Notes: generated by a model from the letters alone, not told the origin. Positions 8,741-18,284 are shown, counted from the first letter of the stretch. The stretch is 64,000 nucleotides of DNA from Occultella gossypii (GCF_019947135.1 NZ_JAGSHT010000020.1:62001-126000); one strand, 5' to 3'. Numbers and translations are program-made.

Positions 8741-9070
8741 ATGGCACGTCCGAGTAAGTATCCGCGTGAGTTGCGCGAGCGCGCTGTGCGCGCGGTCGTG
8801 GAGTCTGTCGCCGAGGGCAGGTATCCGAGTGAGTTCGAAGCGATCCGTTCGATCTCTTCGAAGCTCGGGATCGGGTCCCCGGAGACACTGCGTAAGTGGG
8901 TCCGACAGGCCGAGGTCGATGGAGGGTCCCGTCCGGGCAAGACCACGCAGGAACTCGCCGAGATCCGTGAGTTGAAGCGTGAGGTTGCCGAGTTGCGTCG
9001 GGCGAATGAGATTCTGAAGTCGGCGTCGGCTTTCTTCGCGGCGGAGTTCGACCGCCCGTCCAGGTTCTGA
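8741..9070 (+). CDS. IS-B OrfA, IS3-family transposase helix-turn-helix subunit
   Basis: This 109-residue protein starts MARPSKYPRELRERAVRAV and has the HTH_Tnp_1 fold with SSKLGIGSPETLRKWVRQAE as the recognition part. It ends in the coiled coil LKREVAELRRANEILKSASA. The ATG at 8741 is preferred over the one at 8726 because the start GGAGGATGAAGTCATG provides ribosome-binding spacing and family proteins begin with this motif. orfB lies in the -1 frame across its end. Confidence 0.85.
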   Translation: MARPSKYPRELRERAVRAVVESVAEGRYPSEFEAIRSISSKLGIGSPETLRKWVRQAEVDGGSRPGKTTQELAEIRELKREVAELRRANEILKSASAFFAAEFDRPSRF

Positions 9071-9687
9071 ACCAGTTCGTCGAGGAACACCGTGAGGAGT
9101 TCGGGGTCGAGCCGATCTGCCGGGTGCTGACTGATAGTGGCATCCGGATCGCCCCGTCGACGTACTACGAGGCCCGCAGTCGAGCGCCGTCCAAGCGCGC
9201 GATCCGGGACGCCGAGATTGTCGAGGTCATCCGAGCGGCCAGAGGCAAGCGGTTCGTCGCCCGTCTGGGCGCGCGGAAGATGTGGTTGTATCTGCGTCGG
9301 CGTGGGCACGACGTCGCTCGGTGCACCGTCGAACGGTTGATGACACAGAACGGGTGGGAAGGGGCACTGCGCGGCAAGCAAGTGCGGACCACGATCCCCA
9401 ACCTCGACGACGCGCGTGCTGCGGATCTGGTCGATCGGGACTTCACCGCGACTGCCCCGAATCAGCTCTGGGTCGCGGACTTCACCTATGTCGCGACCTG
9501 GTCCGGGACGGTCTACGTCGCGTTCATCTTCGATGTGTTCTCGCGCCGGATCGTCGGCTGGAGGGCCGCGACACGAATGACCACGGATCTCGTCCTGGAT
9601 ACCCTTGAGCACGCGATCTGGTCCCGCCGCCAGGACGGCATCGTGGACCTGGCAGGGCTGGTCCATCACAACGATGCCGGCAGCCAA
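9070..9687 (+). pseudogene. IS-B OrfB, 5' part of the DDE transposase before the IS-C insertion
   Basis: The frame QVLNQFVEEHREEFGVEPIC runs through an HTH_21 region and the first half of the rve core (NQLWVADFTYVATWSG, FDVFSRRIVGW, VHHNDAGSQ), giving the first two catalytic Asp residues. It stops being IS-B at the CAA of 9685-9687, where IS-C begins. The frame happens to stay open into IS-C, which creates a long chimeric reading frame that is not a natural protein. Confidence 0.85.
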
Positions 9688-11185
9688 GGCGAATTCAACT
9701 GGTCGTCGCAACGCCTCCTGATATCGGAGGTGTTCAAAGGTGGCGACGGCGGACTGGAACAAGAAGGCCAGCGATTTGCCCGAGGGTGCGCGTCGGCAGT
9801 GGCGTGCGGATCGGGCGTTGCGTCCGCCGATGCGATCGCCTGGGCGGCCTATCCATCGCGGGCGGTGCAGCGGCAGTTCTGGCGGTTGATCGCCACGGGC
9901 ATCACCTCAGCCGAGGCGGCGCTGAGGGTGGGCGTGTCTGTGCCAGTCGGGACGCGCTGGTTTCGTCACGCTGGCGGCATGCCACCGCTGTCACTGACCG
10001 AGCCCACGAGGCGCTACCTGGCCTTCGAGGAGCGCGAGGAGATCGCGCTGCTCAAGGCTCAGGACAACGGTGTGCGTGAGATAGCTCGCGAGATCGGTCG
10101 TGACCCGGGCACGGTGTCGCGTGAACTGCAGCGCAACGCGGCGACCAGGGGCGGCAAGCCGGTCTATCGCGCCGTGGTGGCGCATTGGAAGGCGCAGCAA
10201 GCAGCGAAGCGGCCGAAGACGGCGAAGCTGGTACAGAACGACCGGCTTCGCGAGTACGTGCAGGATCGGCTCGCCGGGAACGTCCGGCGTCCTGACGGCA
10301 CGGTGGTGTCGGGGCCGAAGACGCCGCCGTGGAAGGGGCTGAACAAGCCGCATCGGCAGGACAGGCGGTGGTCGACTGCGTGGAGCCCGGAGCAGATCGC
10401 GCAGCGGTTGAAGGTGGAGTTCCCTGATGATGAGTCCATGCGCATCAGCCACGAGGCGATCTACCAGTCGCTATTTATCGAAGGCCGTGGTGCGCTCAAG
10501 CGTGAGCTGGTGACGTGTCTGCGCACAGGCCGCGCGTTGCGGGAGCCGCGGGCCAGGTCGAGGAACAAGGCGCAGGGACACGTGAGCGCTGACGTCGTCC
10601 TCAGTGAGCGCCCCGCTGAGGCCGAGGACCGCGCCGTTCCTGGCCACTGGGAAGGCGACCTGATCATTGGGACGGGCCGCTCAGCGATCGGCACGATCGT
10701 TGAGCGCAGCAGTCGCTCAACGATCTTGGTCCACCTGCCGCGGGCGGAGGGCTGGGGCGAGAAGCCGCACGTGAAGAACGGGCCGTCGCTCGGCGGCTAC
10801 GGGGCCATCGCGATGAACGCAGCGCTGACGGCGTCGATGATCAAGCTGCCTGAGCAGTTGCGCGTGACCCTGACGTGGGATCGCGGCAAAGAACTGTCGG
10901 GCCACGCGCTGTTCGCGTTGGAGACCGGGACGAAGGTGTTCTTTGCCGACCCACACTCGCCGTGGCAGCGTCCGAGCAACGAGAACACCAACGGCCTACT
11001 GCGTCAGTACTTTCCCAAGGGCACCGACCTGTCGCGCTGGTCCGCCGAGGACCTCGAGGCCGTCGCTCACGCGCTCAACAACCGGCCACGCAAGATCCTC
11101 GGCTGGAGGACACCAGCTGAGGTCTTCGAGGAGCAACTACGCTCCCTTCAACAACCCGGTGTTGCATCGACCGGTTGAACCTGCC
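9688..11185 (+). mobile_element. IS-C: IS30-family element inside IS-B orfB
   Basis: The ends are imperfect inverted repeats of about 27 bp: GGCGAATTCAACTGGTCG at the left and the complement of CGACCGGTTGAACCTGCC at the right. They are flanked by a CAA duplication (9685-9687 and 11186-11188). The element length is 1498 bp. Two- or three-bp duplications are typical of IS30 elements. Removing it restores a continuous IS-B orfB reading SQCTSFAFTNRL. Confidence 0.88.
9740..11178 (+). pseudogene. IS-C IS30-family transposase with a frame break near its N-terminus
   Basis: A GTG at 9740 behind a GGAGG site begins VATADWNKKASDLPEGARRQ and continues to RSPGRP. Near 9851-9855 the reading must change frame to PSRAVQRQFWRLIATGITSA, which suggests loss of one C. 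From there to 11178 the protein is intact: an HTH_38 region (FEEREEIALLKAQDNGVREI), then the DDE core with GHWEGDLIIG, LTWDRGKELSGH and RPSNENTNGLLRQYF. If translation starts at the internal ATG at 9979, a 399-residue protein lacking the first DNA-binding segment would result. Confidence 0.7.
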
Positions 11186-11485
11186 CAATGCACCTCATTC
11201 GCGTTCACGAACCGGCTCATCGACGCCGGCGTGGACCCCTCGGTCGGGTCGGTCGGAGACGCTTACGACAACGCGATGGCCGAGTCCCAGATCGGGGCCT
11301 ACAAGACCGAACTAATCCGCCCCGAAGGCCCCTGGCGCAGTGTCGATCACGTCGAGATGGAGACCCTGGACTGGGTCCACTGGTTCAACCACGAACGCAC
11401 CCACGATTCCGTCGACGACCTCACCCCTATCGAGGTCGAGCACGCGCACTACGCTATGAGAAACCGTCTCGCCCCAACCGGATGA
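11186..11485 (+). pseudogene. IS-B OrfB, 3' part of the DDE transposase after the IS-C insertion
   Basis: The frame QCTSFAFTNRLIDAG continues the IS-B integrase core. It contains the catalytic Glu region GDAYDNAMAESQIGAYKTEL and the C-terminal FNHERTHDSVDDLTP motif, ending in TGA at 11483-11485. With the 9070-9687 fragment it makes a complete IS3 OrfB once IS-C is excised. Confidence 0.85.
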
Positions 11486-11529
11486 GACACCACCAGAAGT
11501 GTCCGGACACCCCGGGGCGGTTCAGTTCA

Positions 11530-11853
11530 GACCGCGCCAGCGCGAACCAGCGCGTCTACCCAACCGCAACACCTTGGTGCCCAACGCGTCGCGTCTCCGC
11601 AGACGAGATACACCACCGCAACACGAGTCAGGCTCCGCGTCGGCCCGGTGTGTGTGTCAGGTATGTGCCAGTTCTGCAGGAGCCTGAGTCGGATGTTAGC
11701 GGGCACCTGCGCTCTGGCGCTGCCGGGCGGGCACGGGCCGCGCCTAGGCTCTGAGCCCGGAATATCAACGATCCCGGCATCACCGTAAGCGCCGGAGTCC
11801 TCGCTCGACTTCGGAACGGGTTCGAACTATCTCGCGTCCACACTATTGAGCGA
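11530..11853. other. Gene-free stretch between the IS pile and tRNA-Ala
   Basis: About 320 bases hold no reading frame with recognisable protein features, no tRNA and no clear copy of the tRNA-Ala 3' end. It is where one border of an integrated island would be expected, but no att repeat was found. Confidence 0.4.
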
Positions 11854-11884
11854 AACCCCGCCAAACCAACGGTTGGCGGGGTTC
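11854..11884 (-). terminator. Hairpin terminator behind tRNA-Ala
   Basis: AACCCCGCCAA and TTGGCGGGGTT form an 11-bp perfect stem with an 8-nt loop, 11 nt past the 3' end of the tRNA. On the minus strand the stem is followed by TTTCGCTC, a weak U-tract. It most likely ends the tRNA transcript. Confidence 0.7.
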
Positions 11885-11894
11885 GGGTGTCTCG

Positions 11895-11967
11895 TGGAGC
11901 TAAGGGGATTCGAACCCCTGACCTCTTCCATGCCATGGAAGCGCGCTACCAACTGCGCCATAGCCCC
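11895..11967 (-). tRNA. tRNA-Ala (anticodon GGC)
   Basis: The cloverleaf reads 5' GGGGCTATGGCGCAG, an anticodon stem CTTCC/GGAAG enclosing ATGGCAT with anticodon GGC, and a T-arm around GGTTCGAATCC. The acceptor stem GGGGCTA pairs with TAGCTCC, plus a discriminator A. CCA is not encoded. It is 73 nt long. Its 3' end faces the accessory island, the usual side for integration of mobile elements into tRNA genes. Confidence 0.95.
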
Positions 11968-11997
11968 GTGTGGGGAGCCCCGGAGGGCGTTGCTAGT

Positions 11998-12648
11998 TTA
12001 GACGATGCGGGCCGCAACTGCGAAATCGGCTTCGCGCACTCCGACGTTGTGTGCGGACAGTCGCCAGCTCGGTCGCTGCCCGTCGTTCGTGCGCAGCACC
12101 GACCAGTGGCAGTTGCCGATCCCGGTGATGCCTCGCCAAACCTCGGGATCCTGGCCGATCAGGGCCGTGATCCCCGCACTGATGGCCGCTCCGTGGGAGA
12201 CGATCACGAGGATCTCGTGCGCGCCCAGCGACTCCGCCGCGGCGAGCACGGCCTCGCCGAACCTGTGACCGACCTCACGCCGGGTCTCGGCGTTGACGCC
12301 TGCGGGGTGGTCGCCGGCGTTCCATGCCGCGAACGCGTCGGGCCAGCCGGCCTCGATCTCGGGGTGGGTCAGGCCTTCCCAGTCACCGAAGCTGCGCTCG
12401 CGCAGTCTGACGTCGGTGCTCACGTCGGCCTCGACGATCTCGGCGAGGGCCCGTGCGGTCTCGTGGGCTCGCACGAGGTCGGAGGCGACGATCCGAGCGG
12501 GCCGCAGTTGGGCGAGCACGGGCGCCGCGGCGGCGGCCTGCGCCTGCCCGCGTTCGTTGAGAGCGATGTCGACCTGACCCTGCAGCCGTCCGGTCGCGTT
12601 GTAGTCCGTCTGCCCATGCCGCCAGAGCAGGATGGTGCCGGCGCTCAT
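11998..12648 (-). CDS. Histidine phosphatase family protein (phosphoglycerate-mutase-like)
   Basis: This 216-residue protein has the family signature LLWRHGQTDYN (His11 is the phospho-acceptor), a Glu in RERSFGDWEG and the second His in VIVSHGAAIS. These belong to the cofactor-independent-looking branch of two-histidine phosphatases that actinobacteria keep beside rsfS. The substrate cannot be told from sequence; glucosyl-3-phosphoglycerate or other small phosphoesters are candidates. Its start overlaps the rsfS stop by 4 nt, so translation is probably coupled. Confidence 0.88.
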   Translation of the reverse strand: MSAGTILLWRHGQTDYNATGRLQGQVDIALNERGQAQAAAAAPVLAQLRPARIVASDLVRAHETARALAEIVEADVSTDVRLRERSFGDWEGLTHPEIEAGWPDAFAAWNAGDHPAGVNAETRREVGHRFGEAVLAAAESLGAHEILVIVSHGAAISAGITALIGQDPEVWRGITGIGNCHWSVLRTNDGQRPSWRLSAHNVGVREADFAVAARIV

Positions 12649-13058
12649 GCCTGCTCGCCGGCTGGACCTGCCTGCACCTCGTCCGCGCTGTGACCGTGGA
12701 CGTCCGCCGGCAGCTCGACCACGGGACAGTCCTTCCAGAGTCGTTCCAGGGCGTAGAACTCCCGGTCCTCGTCATGCTGGACGTGCACGACGATGTCCCC
12801 GAAGTCGAGCAACACCCAGCGTCCCTCGGCGACCCCCTCCTTCCGGACGGTCTTGGCGCCCTCCTTCGCGAGGGCGTCCTCCACGGCGTCGACGATCGCC
12901 TTCACCTGGCGTTCGCTGGAGCCGGAGGCCACGACGAAGACGTCCGTCAGGACCAGTCGCTCGGAGACGTCGAGCGCGATGATCTCGCGGGCCAACAGGT
13001 CGGCGGCGGCGCGGGCGGCGGCGATCGCCAGGTGGATGGCGCGGTCATCAGCGGGCAC
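12645..13058 (-). CDS. rsfS: Ribosomal silencing factor RsfS
   Basis: This 137-residue DUF143/Iojap-family protein carries VLTDVFVVASGSSERQVKAI and GRWVLLDFGDIVVHVQ, the family's diagnostic stretches. It binds L14 of the large ribosomal subunit and blocks subunit joining under starvation. The order nadD - (membrane protein) - rsfS - histidine phosphatase is conserved in actinobacteria. It overlaps the phosphatase gene by 4 nt. The acidic C-terminal tail after residue 120 is not conserved. Confidence 0.95.
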   Translation of the reverse strand: MPADDRAIHLAIAAARAAADLLAREIIALDVSERLVLTDVFVVASGSSERQVKAIVDAVEDALAKEGAKTVRKEGVAEGRWVLLDFGDIVVHVQHDEDREFYALERLWKDCPVVELPADVHGHSADEVQAGPAGEQA

Positions 13059-13137
13059 GGTGCTCCTCGATATCGGTCAGGCAGTACGTCGAAGACGGTC
13101 CATCGCCCCGTCGGGGCAACTCGCCTCCTCGGCCAGT

Positions 13138-14718
13138 CTATGCGGCTGGTGGGCCACCGGCTCCGGTCCCAACAGCCGAGCCGATGCCCGAGGCCAGAGC
13201 AGCGAGCCCGTCGCCGCCGAACACGTTGCCGCTGGCGACCTGCCAGACGAGCAGTCCGAGCACCAGACCGACGAGGATCAGCACGATGATCTGGAGCGCA
13301 CGCAGCCACCCGGGCGTGCGCTCGTCGTCCTCGTCCTCCTCGTCATCGTCGTAGTCGTCGTCATCGAAGTCGTCGTCGAACAACTCCTCCCGTGCGCCGG
13401 CGGCCGCGACAGCCTGCGGCTGCTCGTCCCCCTCTGGCTCGGGTTCGCCGGAGATGACACTCGCCCACCTCGGCCGCATGTCGAACGCATCGTCCTCGTC
13501 CTCGGCCTCCTCGTGCTCCGCCGCCGTCACCGGGGCGGCAGGAGGGACGGCATCCTGCTTCCCGGCGGGCACGTCGGCAGCGGCCGCGGGAGCCTCGAAG
13601 TCCCGCCGGGAGCGTCGCGTGGAGGGCAACGGTCCGCCGTCGTACAGCAGGTCGGCCTCAGCCTTTGCCGGTTCGCCGGACTGCACCGGCAGGACAGCCG
13701 TCTCGTCCGGCGCGTCGGATCCCCAGACGGACGCCGCGTCCGTGGTGGGCAGCGGCCCCGGCGTGGCCGCGGACGAACGCTCGGCCACGATCTCGGCACG
13801 GGGCGGCTCCGGCGCTGCGTCGGGTGCGGCATTGAGGTCTCGCACGGCACGCTGGATCGGCGTCAGTCCCCCGGTCTCGTCCAGTCCACGGGTGGCTCGC
13901 GCCGCCGCGGGTGGGCGTACCACGGGACGGCGCCCGGTGCTGGTCCGCTCGCTGGGGGCCTCCGGGGCGGCCGGGTCGGCGTCCGCGTTCGCCTGCTTGG
14001 CGCGCAGCGACCGCCGTGACACCGCGCCGAACTCGCCGGTCGTCGCAGCGGACTCCGCTGACGGCGCACCGGCCCGGGGCACGCCGGCGGCGGAGTCGTC
14101 GGCCGGGGCGGCACCGGTCGTCGAGTCGTCGCTGGACGCGGCGTCGGCCGCGGAGGCCGTGGCGGCGGGCGCAGCCGGTGCCTCGTCCGCCGCGCCTGCG
14201 CCCGGGGTGGGTGCCGGGGCAGGGTCGGCCGGGACCTGAGCGGCCTGGCTCTGGTCCGCGGGGCTCGGGTCCGACGCACCGGTCGCCGGCTCGGCGCTCG
14301 CCCTACCCTCGGTCGCGGGGTGTGTGGTCGGCGACTCGGCGCTCGCCGCACCGTCGGTCGCGGGGTCTGTGGTCGCCGGCTCGGCGCTCGCCCCACCGTC
14401 GGTCTCGGCGTCCGTGGTCGAGGGGACGACGGCGGCGCGCGCGTCGGTCCCGGCACGTCGCCTACCGCCGCTGGCGGGTGTGGCCGCAGAGGGCGCGGTG
14501 TGCGCGCTCAGGGCGCTCGTCGCGGACATCGGGGTCGGCACGGGGCCGTCAGGGCCCAGTTGCAGCGCGCCGCTGGCGAGTGCTTCGTCCCGGGCCCGCA
14601 ACTCGCGGCGGCTCAGCGGTCGCTCGAGCCCGGCGGCACGCGCGCGAGCACGCTCGGCCTCCCGGCGCCGCCGACGTTCGCCGAGGCCGGCGGTCGAGGT
14701 GTCCTCCTCCTCGCTCAC
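13138..14718 (-). CDS. Disordered cytoplasmic tail protein with one C-terminal membrane helix
   Basis: This 526-residue protein has a basic coiled start ([18 protein letters not shown] and a [12 protein letters not shown] motif). About 350 residues of Ala/Pro/Asp/Glu-rich low complexity follow, then an acidic run ([19 protein letters not shown]) and one membrane helix near 465-485 ([20 protein letters not shown]). A 14-15-residue unit with 'ATxxPATxGxASAE' repeats about three times around 14285-14405. Proteins of this shape sit between nadD and rsfS in related genomes. It overlaps nadD by 4 nt. The function is unknown; a membrane-tethered scaffold is only a guess. Confidence 0.75.
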   Translation of the reverse strand: MSEEEDTSTAGLGERRRRREAERARARAAGLERPLSRRELRARDEALASGALQLGPDGPVPTPMSATSALSAHTAPSAATPASGGRRRAGTDARAAVVPSTTDAETDGGASAEPATTDPATDGAASAESPTTHPATEGRASAEPATGASDPSPADQSQAAQVPADPAPAPTPGAGAADEAPAAPAATASAADAASSDDSTTGAAPADDSAAGVPRAGAPSAESAATTGEFGAVSRRSLRAKQANADADPAAPEAPSERTSTGRRPVVRPPAAARATRGLDETGGLTPIQRAVRDLNAAPDAAPEPPRAEIVAERSSAATPGPLPTTDAASVWGSDAPDETAVLPVQSGEPAKAEADLLYDGGPLPSTRRSRRDFEAPAAAADVPAGKQDAVPPAAPVTAAEHEEAEDEDDAFDMRPRWASVISGEPEPEGDEQPQAVAAAGAREELFDDDFDDDDYDDDEEDEDDERTPGWLRALQIIVLILVGLVLGLLVWQVASGNVFGGDGLAALASGIGSAVGTGAGGPPAA

Positions 14719-15368
14719 AGCTCCTCCTCCCGCACTGCTGGTGCCAGCCTCTCGGTGATCGTCGACACGTCCTTGTAGAGCCGGTGCTTACCGATGTACT
14801 GCACCACACCGTCCGGCACCAGGTACCACACCGGCTTGTCGGCGATCACCCGTTGCCGGCAGTCCGTGGAGGAGATCGCCATGGCCGGGATCTCCAGCAG
14901 CGAGTACTCCCCGGGGGGCAGTTCCTCCGCGGTCAGGTCGTGCCCGGGCCTGGTGACGCCCACGAAATGGGCCAGCTTCAACAGTTCCGCGACGTCCTTC
15001 CACTGCATGATCTGGCTGAGTGCGTCGGCGCCGGTGATGAAGAACAGTTCGGCGCCGGGATACGCGGCGTGCAGATCGCGCAACGTGTCGATCGTGTAGG
15101 TGACCCCGGGCCGGTCGATATCCACCCGGGACACGGTGAACCGCGGGTTCGACGCGGTCGCGACCACCGCCATCAGGTAGCGATGCTCCGCGACCGAGAC
15201 GTCGCGGTCCAACTTGAACGGCTGCGCCCCGGTGGGGACGAAGACGACCTCGTCGAGACCGAACTCGTCGGCGACCTCACTGGCCGCGACGAGGTGGCCG
15301 TGGTGGATCGGGTCGAACGTGCCGCCCATGATGCCCACCCGCAGGGGCACCGGGCTTGCTGCGATCAC
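14715..15368 (-). CDS. nadD: Nicotinate-nucleotide adenylyltransferase NadD
   Basis: This protein makes deamido-NAD from nicotinate mononucleotide and ATP. The nucleotidyltransferase signature [12 protein letters not shown] and the C-terminal [10 protein letters not shown] are both intact. I prefer the GTG at 15366-15368 (217 residues); a GTG ten codons further in (15336-15338) is equally possible. The longer open frame to 15488 is GC-rich extension without family similarity. It lies in the proA-nadD-rsfS cluster. Confidence 0.93.
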   Translation of the reverse strand: MIAASPVPLRVGIMGGTFDPIHHGHLVAASEVADEFGLDEVVFVPTGAQPFKLDRDVSVAEHRYLMAVVATASNPRFTVSRVDIDRPGVTYTIDTLRDLHAAYPGAELFFITGADALSQIMQWKDVAELLKLAHFVGVTRPGHDLTAEELPPGEYSLLEIPAMAISSTDCRQRVIADKPVWYLVPDGVVQYIGKHRLYKDVSTITERLAPAVREEEL

Positions 15369-15414
15369 GATCCGTTCCGCCGGGGCGTGGCCCGGAAGCC
15401 GGCAAGACCCACGA

Positions 15415-15570
15415 TCAGCGGTGGCGCGTGCCCACGCTGCGGAATGCGAGAACCACCAACAGCAGGAACACGAAGATGACGAACGCAACCAGGCCGAATC
15501 CGATCGGCGGCAGCCCGGAACTGGCTTCCTCGCCGTGCTCGACGGCGAATGTCAGCAGTGAGTTACTCAT
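15415..15570 (-). CDS. Small single-pass membrane protein
   Basis: These 51 residues begin [15 protein letters not shown] and have one hydrophobic helix ([18 protein letters not shown]) followed by a short basic tail. The ATG at 15570 is chosen over the one at 15597 because it gives the usual short extracytoplasmic start. Small proteins of this shape are often found between proA and nadD in Micrococcales. No function is known. Confidence 0.65.
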   Translation of the reverse strand: MSNSLLTFAVEHGEEASSGLPPIGFGLVAFVIFVFLLLVVLAFRSVGTRHR

Positions 15571-15655
15571 CGACCCGGGTCCTCCTCGGTTCCACAACGC
15601 TCAAGGGACAAGTCTCGCACGTCCGGCAGCCAACTCCGAGACGCCACGGTCGTGA

Positions 15656-16999
15656 TCATGACCGCACGTGCCCGTCGCCCTGCACGATCCACGTCGTGGT
15701 CGTCAGTTCGGCCAGTCCCATCGGTCCACGGGCGTGCAGCTTCTGGGTGGAGATGCCGATCTCCGCGCCCAGACCGAGCTGTCCGCCATCGGTGAACCGG
15801 GTGGAGGCGTTCACCATGATCGCGGCGGAGTCGAGCTCTGCGGTGAACCGCTGCACCGACGTCACATCGGCCGTGCAGATCGCCTCCGTGTGGCCGGAGG
15901 TCCAGGTACGGATGTGCTCGATGGCGGTGTCCAGGTCCGGCACCACGCGCACCGCCAGATCCAGGCTCAGGTACTCGGTGGCCCAATCCTCGTCGGTCGC
16001 GGGTTCGAACTCGACACCCTCGCCGATATGGGTCGCGGTGGCCTCGTCCCCGTGGATCCGCACCCCCGCCGCGCCGAGGGCGCTCAGCGCACCGGGCAGG
16101 AACTCGGCGGCGATCGCCTCGTGCACGAGCAGGGTCTCCAGGGCGTTGCACACGCCCACCCGCTGGGTCTTGGAGTTCAGGAGGATCGCGATGGCCTTCG
16201 CCACGTCCGCTCCTGCGTCCACGAACAGGTGACAGTTCCCGACGCCGGTCTCGATCACGGGAACCGTGGACTCGGTCACGACGGTCTGGATCAGGCTGGC
16301 GCCGCCGCGGGGCACGAGCACGTCGACCAGGCCCCGGGCCCGCATGAGCTCGCGGGCACCCTCTCGGCCGTATGCGTCGATCGACTGGATCGCGTCCCCG
16401 GGCAGTCCGACTCCTGTGAGCGCGTGCGAGAGCACCCGGACGATCACCTCGTTGCTGCGCGCCGCCGCCGAACCGCCGCGCAGGATCACCGCGTTGCCGC
16501 TCTTGAGGGCGAGCCCGGCGGCGTCCACCGTCACGTTCGGGCGGGCCTCGTAGATCATCCCGACGACGCCCATCGGCACCCGCACCTGACGCACGGTGAG
16601 GCCGTTCGGCAGGGTGGATCCGCGAACCACCTCGCCGACCGGGTCGGGCAGGGCGGCGAGGTCCCGCAGCGCGCCGGCGATGGCCTCGATGCGGCCGACG
16701 TCGAGGCGGAGTCGGTCGACCAGGCCCGGGCTCATCCCGTTCGCCTGCTCCCGCTCGACATCCTCGGCGTTGGCGGCGATGATCTCGGCCTGCGCGGCGA
16801 CGAGGGCGTCGGCGAGTACCCGCAGGGCCTCGTCCTTGGTGCCACGGGTCGCGCCCGCGAGCGCACGCGCCGCGACCTTCGCCCGCTGGGCGGCCTGGAC
16901 GACGGCGGTGCGCGCCACCGTGGGTGCCTGCGCTTCGCCGTCGGTCGCCTCGGGCGCCTCGCGGGTGGTGGCGACGCCGGCTTCGCTCTGGACGCTCAT
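15656..16999 (-). CDS. proA: Gamma-glutamyl phosphate reductase ProA
   Basis: This 447-residue protein carries out the second step of proline synthesis, reducing gamma-glutamyl phosphate to the semialdehyde. Clear ProA stretches are [52 protein letters not shown] and the catalytic Cys in [17 protein letters not shown]. Start MSVQSEAG at 16999 adds about 25 poorly conserved residues before the family core. The partner gene proB lies more than 8 kb away; accessory genes fill the gap where many relatives have the two close together. Confidence 0.96.
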   Translation of the reverse strand: MSVQSEAGVATTREAPEATDGEAQAPTVARTAVVQAAQRAKVAARALAGATRGTKDEALRVLADALVAAQAEIIAANAEDVEREQANGMSPGLVDRLRLDVGRIEAIAGALRDLAALPDPVGEVVRGSTLPNGLTVRQVRVPMGVVGMIYEARPNVTVDAAGLALKSGNAVILRGGSAAARSNEVIVRVLSHALTGVGLPGDAIQSIDAYGREGARELMRARGLVDVLVPRGGASLIQTVVTESTVPVIETGVGNCHLFVDAGADVAKAIAILLNSKTQRVGVCNALETLLVHEAIAAEFLPGALSALGAAGVRIHGDEATATHIGEGVEFEPATDEDWATEYLSLDLAVRVVPDLDTAIEHIRTWTSGHTEAICTADVTSVQRFTAELDSAAIMVNASTRFTDGGQLGLGAEIGISTQKLHARGPMGLAELTTTTWIVQGDGHVRS

Positions 17000-17094
17000 G
17001 GGATCAAGGATAGGCCGGGTTCGCTCGGTCACCGGGTCGGGTCCGGTGGGTGGCCCCGACCGGCCCGGTCCACGAGGGCCGGTGCCGGGACCAC

Positions 17095-18141
17095 TCAGGC
17101 ATCTGCCGCCGCCCGGCGACGCGCGGTACGTGCCCCCGCGGGGCTCGGGGCCTCGGCGGGCACGGTCGCACCGGTACGCGCCGGGGCGGCGGGCCCGGTT
17201 CGCAGGCCTCGAGCGGTCAGGGCGGGCACGACGTCCTGCACCAGGGCCAGCACATCGGTGGGCACCGACGCAGGAATCACCGTGAATCCGTCGGCTGCTC
17301 CGGCGTGCACCCACTCGGCCCACAGGTCCACCAGGTCCGTTGCGGTGCCGATGGAGCGCAGCGGGGCGCTCCGGGGGGCCGTCTCGAGGGAGTTGAGCAG
17401 GTCCCAGCGAGCCAGCGCGCTGGGCCGGTCCGCGGAGATCACGACGTGGATGTCGACGAGGACCGTGATGTCGTCCGGGTTTCGGCCCCACTCGGTGGCC
17501 GCGCGCCGGATCGCGGTGCGGGCCGTGCGGGCCTCCTCCAGGGTCGCCACGGACAGTCGCGCCACGTCGGCGCGGGCCGCCGCCAGCTCGAGGTCGACGG
17601 CGTTGCGGACTCCGATCACCACGATCGGGGTGCGACGCTCGGAGTCGGCCGGGGCCGAGGATCCGCTCGACGCCTTGCTGCGGGTGCGGCGCTCCGGCGT
17701 GGCCCAGGTGTTGATGACGGCGTCCACGGCGCGGGCGCTGGTCCCGTTGACCGGGGCTGCCTCGAGCTGCCAGCCGGCGCGCTCGGCGCTGGCGCGGTGA
17801 ACGCTGGAGATCGCGCCGGCCACGTGCTCGGGGCGGGCCACACCGAGCGGCACGGTGGCCACGAGCGTCGCGGTGTGGGTGTGCCGGGCCAGGCGGGAGG
17901 CAGCCACCGCGCCGTCGAGCCAGGCGTCCCGACGTCGGGGCCCGCCGACGCGGAACGTCTCGTCGAGGCTGAGCAGGTCGATGCCACCCTTGTCCGCCAG
18001 GGACGCGAGGCCCGCAAGCCGGCCCATGATGAAGGACTCGGCCTCGGTGTCCTCGGTACGGCGCCACTCGCGGGGCGCACCGGCGCCGGAGAGGTCGAGG
18101 GCGATCAGGGTGGAGTTACGGGTACGCGGAGACTGCGACAT
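17095..18141 (-). CDS. LLM-class flavin-dependent monooxygenase (luciferase-like)
   Basis: This 348-residue protein has a TIM-barrel luciferase-like (F420/FMN) pattern: [18 protein letters not shown] near residue 50, [20 protein letters not shown] near 95, and a C-terminal half with [18 protein letters not shown]. The family oxidises organosulfur or nitrogen compounds using reduced flavin. It is preceded by a leader peptide with three consecutive Cys codons, which points to sulfur-responsive control, and two flavin reductase genes lie 2.5 kb away. A role in sulfur scavenging is therefore likely but inferred. The C-terminus is a basic Ala/Arg tail. Confidence 0.8.
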   Translation of the reverse strand: MSQSPRTRNSTLIALDLSGAGAPREWRRTEDTEAESFIMGRLAGLASLADKGGIDLLSLDETFRVGGPRRRDAWLDGAVAASRLARHTHTATLVATVPLGVARPEHVAGAISSVHRASAERAGWQLEAAPVNGTSARAVDAVINTWATPERRTRSKASSGSSAPADSERRTPIVVIGVRNAVDLELAAARADVARLSVATLEEARTARTAIRRAATEWGRNPDDITVLVDIHVVISADRPSALARWDLLNSLETAPRSAPLRSIGTATDLVDLWAEWVHAGAADGFTVIPASVPTDVLALVQDVVPALTARGLRTGPAAPARTGATVPAEAPSPAGARTARRRAAADA

Positions 18142-18228
18142 GGGTGTTCACGCCTTCATGTTCGAGAGGAAGCCCCGTCCGGTTCGCCCGCGCGGCACGT
18201 GTCACTCGTGCCGGCCTGCGGGCCGCCT

Positions 18229-18284
18229 CGGATGAGGGGTGATGCCGAGGGGCGGAGCGCCCGGGGCATCGGATGAGGGTCGGC
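18229..18284 (-). promoter_or_regulatory. Attenuator-like hairpin and repeat between leader peptide and monooxygenase gene
   Basis: 18241-18270 folds into a stem GATGCC/GGCATC extended by GGGCG/CGCCC around a GAG loop. The hairpin is flanked on both sides by CGGATGAGGG, so alternative pairings are possible. Its place directly behind the Cys-rich leader peptide fits translational or transcriptional attenuation. Mechanism inferred. Confidence 0.45.

Larger units (their letters stand above)
8692..11524 (+). mobile_element. IS-B: IS3-family element inserted in the tip of IS-A and split by IS-C
   Basis: The left end TGAACCGCCCCGGGGTGTCC (8692 on) is mirrored by the right end GGACACCCCGGGGCGGTTCA ending at 11524. 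The target duplication GTTC is present at 8688-8691 and 11525-11528. Removing IS-C and one copy of its 3-bp duplication leaves 1332 bp, a normal IS3-family length. Confidence 0.9.
7357..11529 (+). mobile_element. IS-A: IS3-family element, interrupted at its right tip by IS-B
   Basis: The left end TGAACCGTCC starts at 7357. The right end GGACGGTTCA is completed by the single A at 11529 after the nested elements are removed. The inverted repeats extend about 50 bp (7358-7407 against 8641-8691) with two mismatches and one 1-nt gap. The element itself is about 1336 bp (7357-8691 plus 11529) and carries orfA and a damaged orfB. No matching target duplication is visible on its outer flanks. Confidence 0.85.

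Noticed and set aside
9124-11178. A single open frame of 684 codons joining IS-B OrfB to the IS-C transposase
   Set aside because: It is a chance in-frame joint created by insertion of IS-C; the element ends and CAA duplication show two separate genes.
11530-11967. Second copy of the tRNA-Ala 3' end as an att site
   Set aside because: I looked for the T-arm/acceptor sequence elsewhere in the island by eye and found no convincing copy.
15656-18067. An 803-codon minus-strand frame covering proA and the monooxygenase
   Set aside because: The first half is an out-of-frame shadow of the monooxygenase gene in GC-rich DNA; ProA similarity begins only at 16999.
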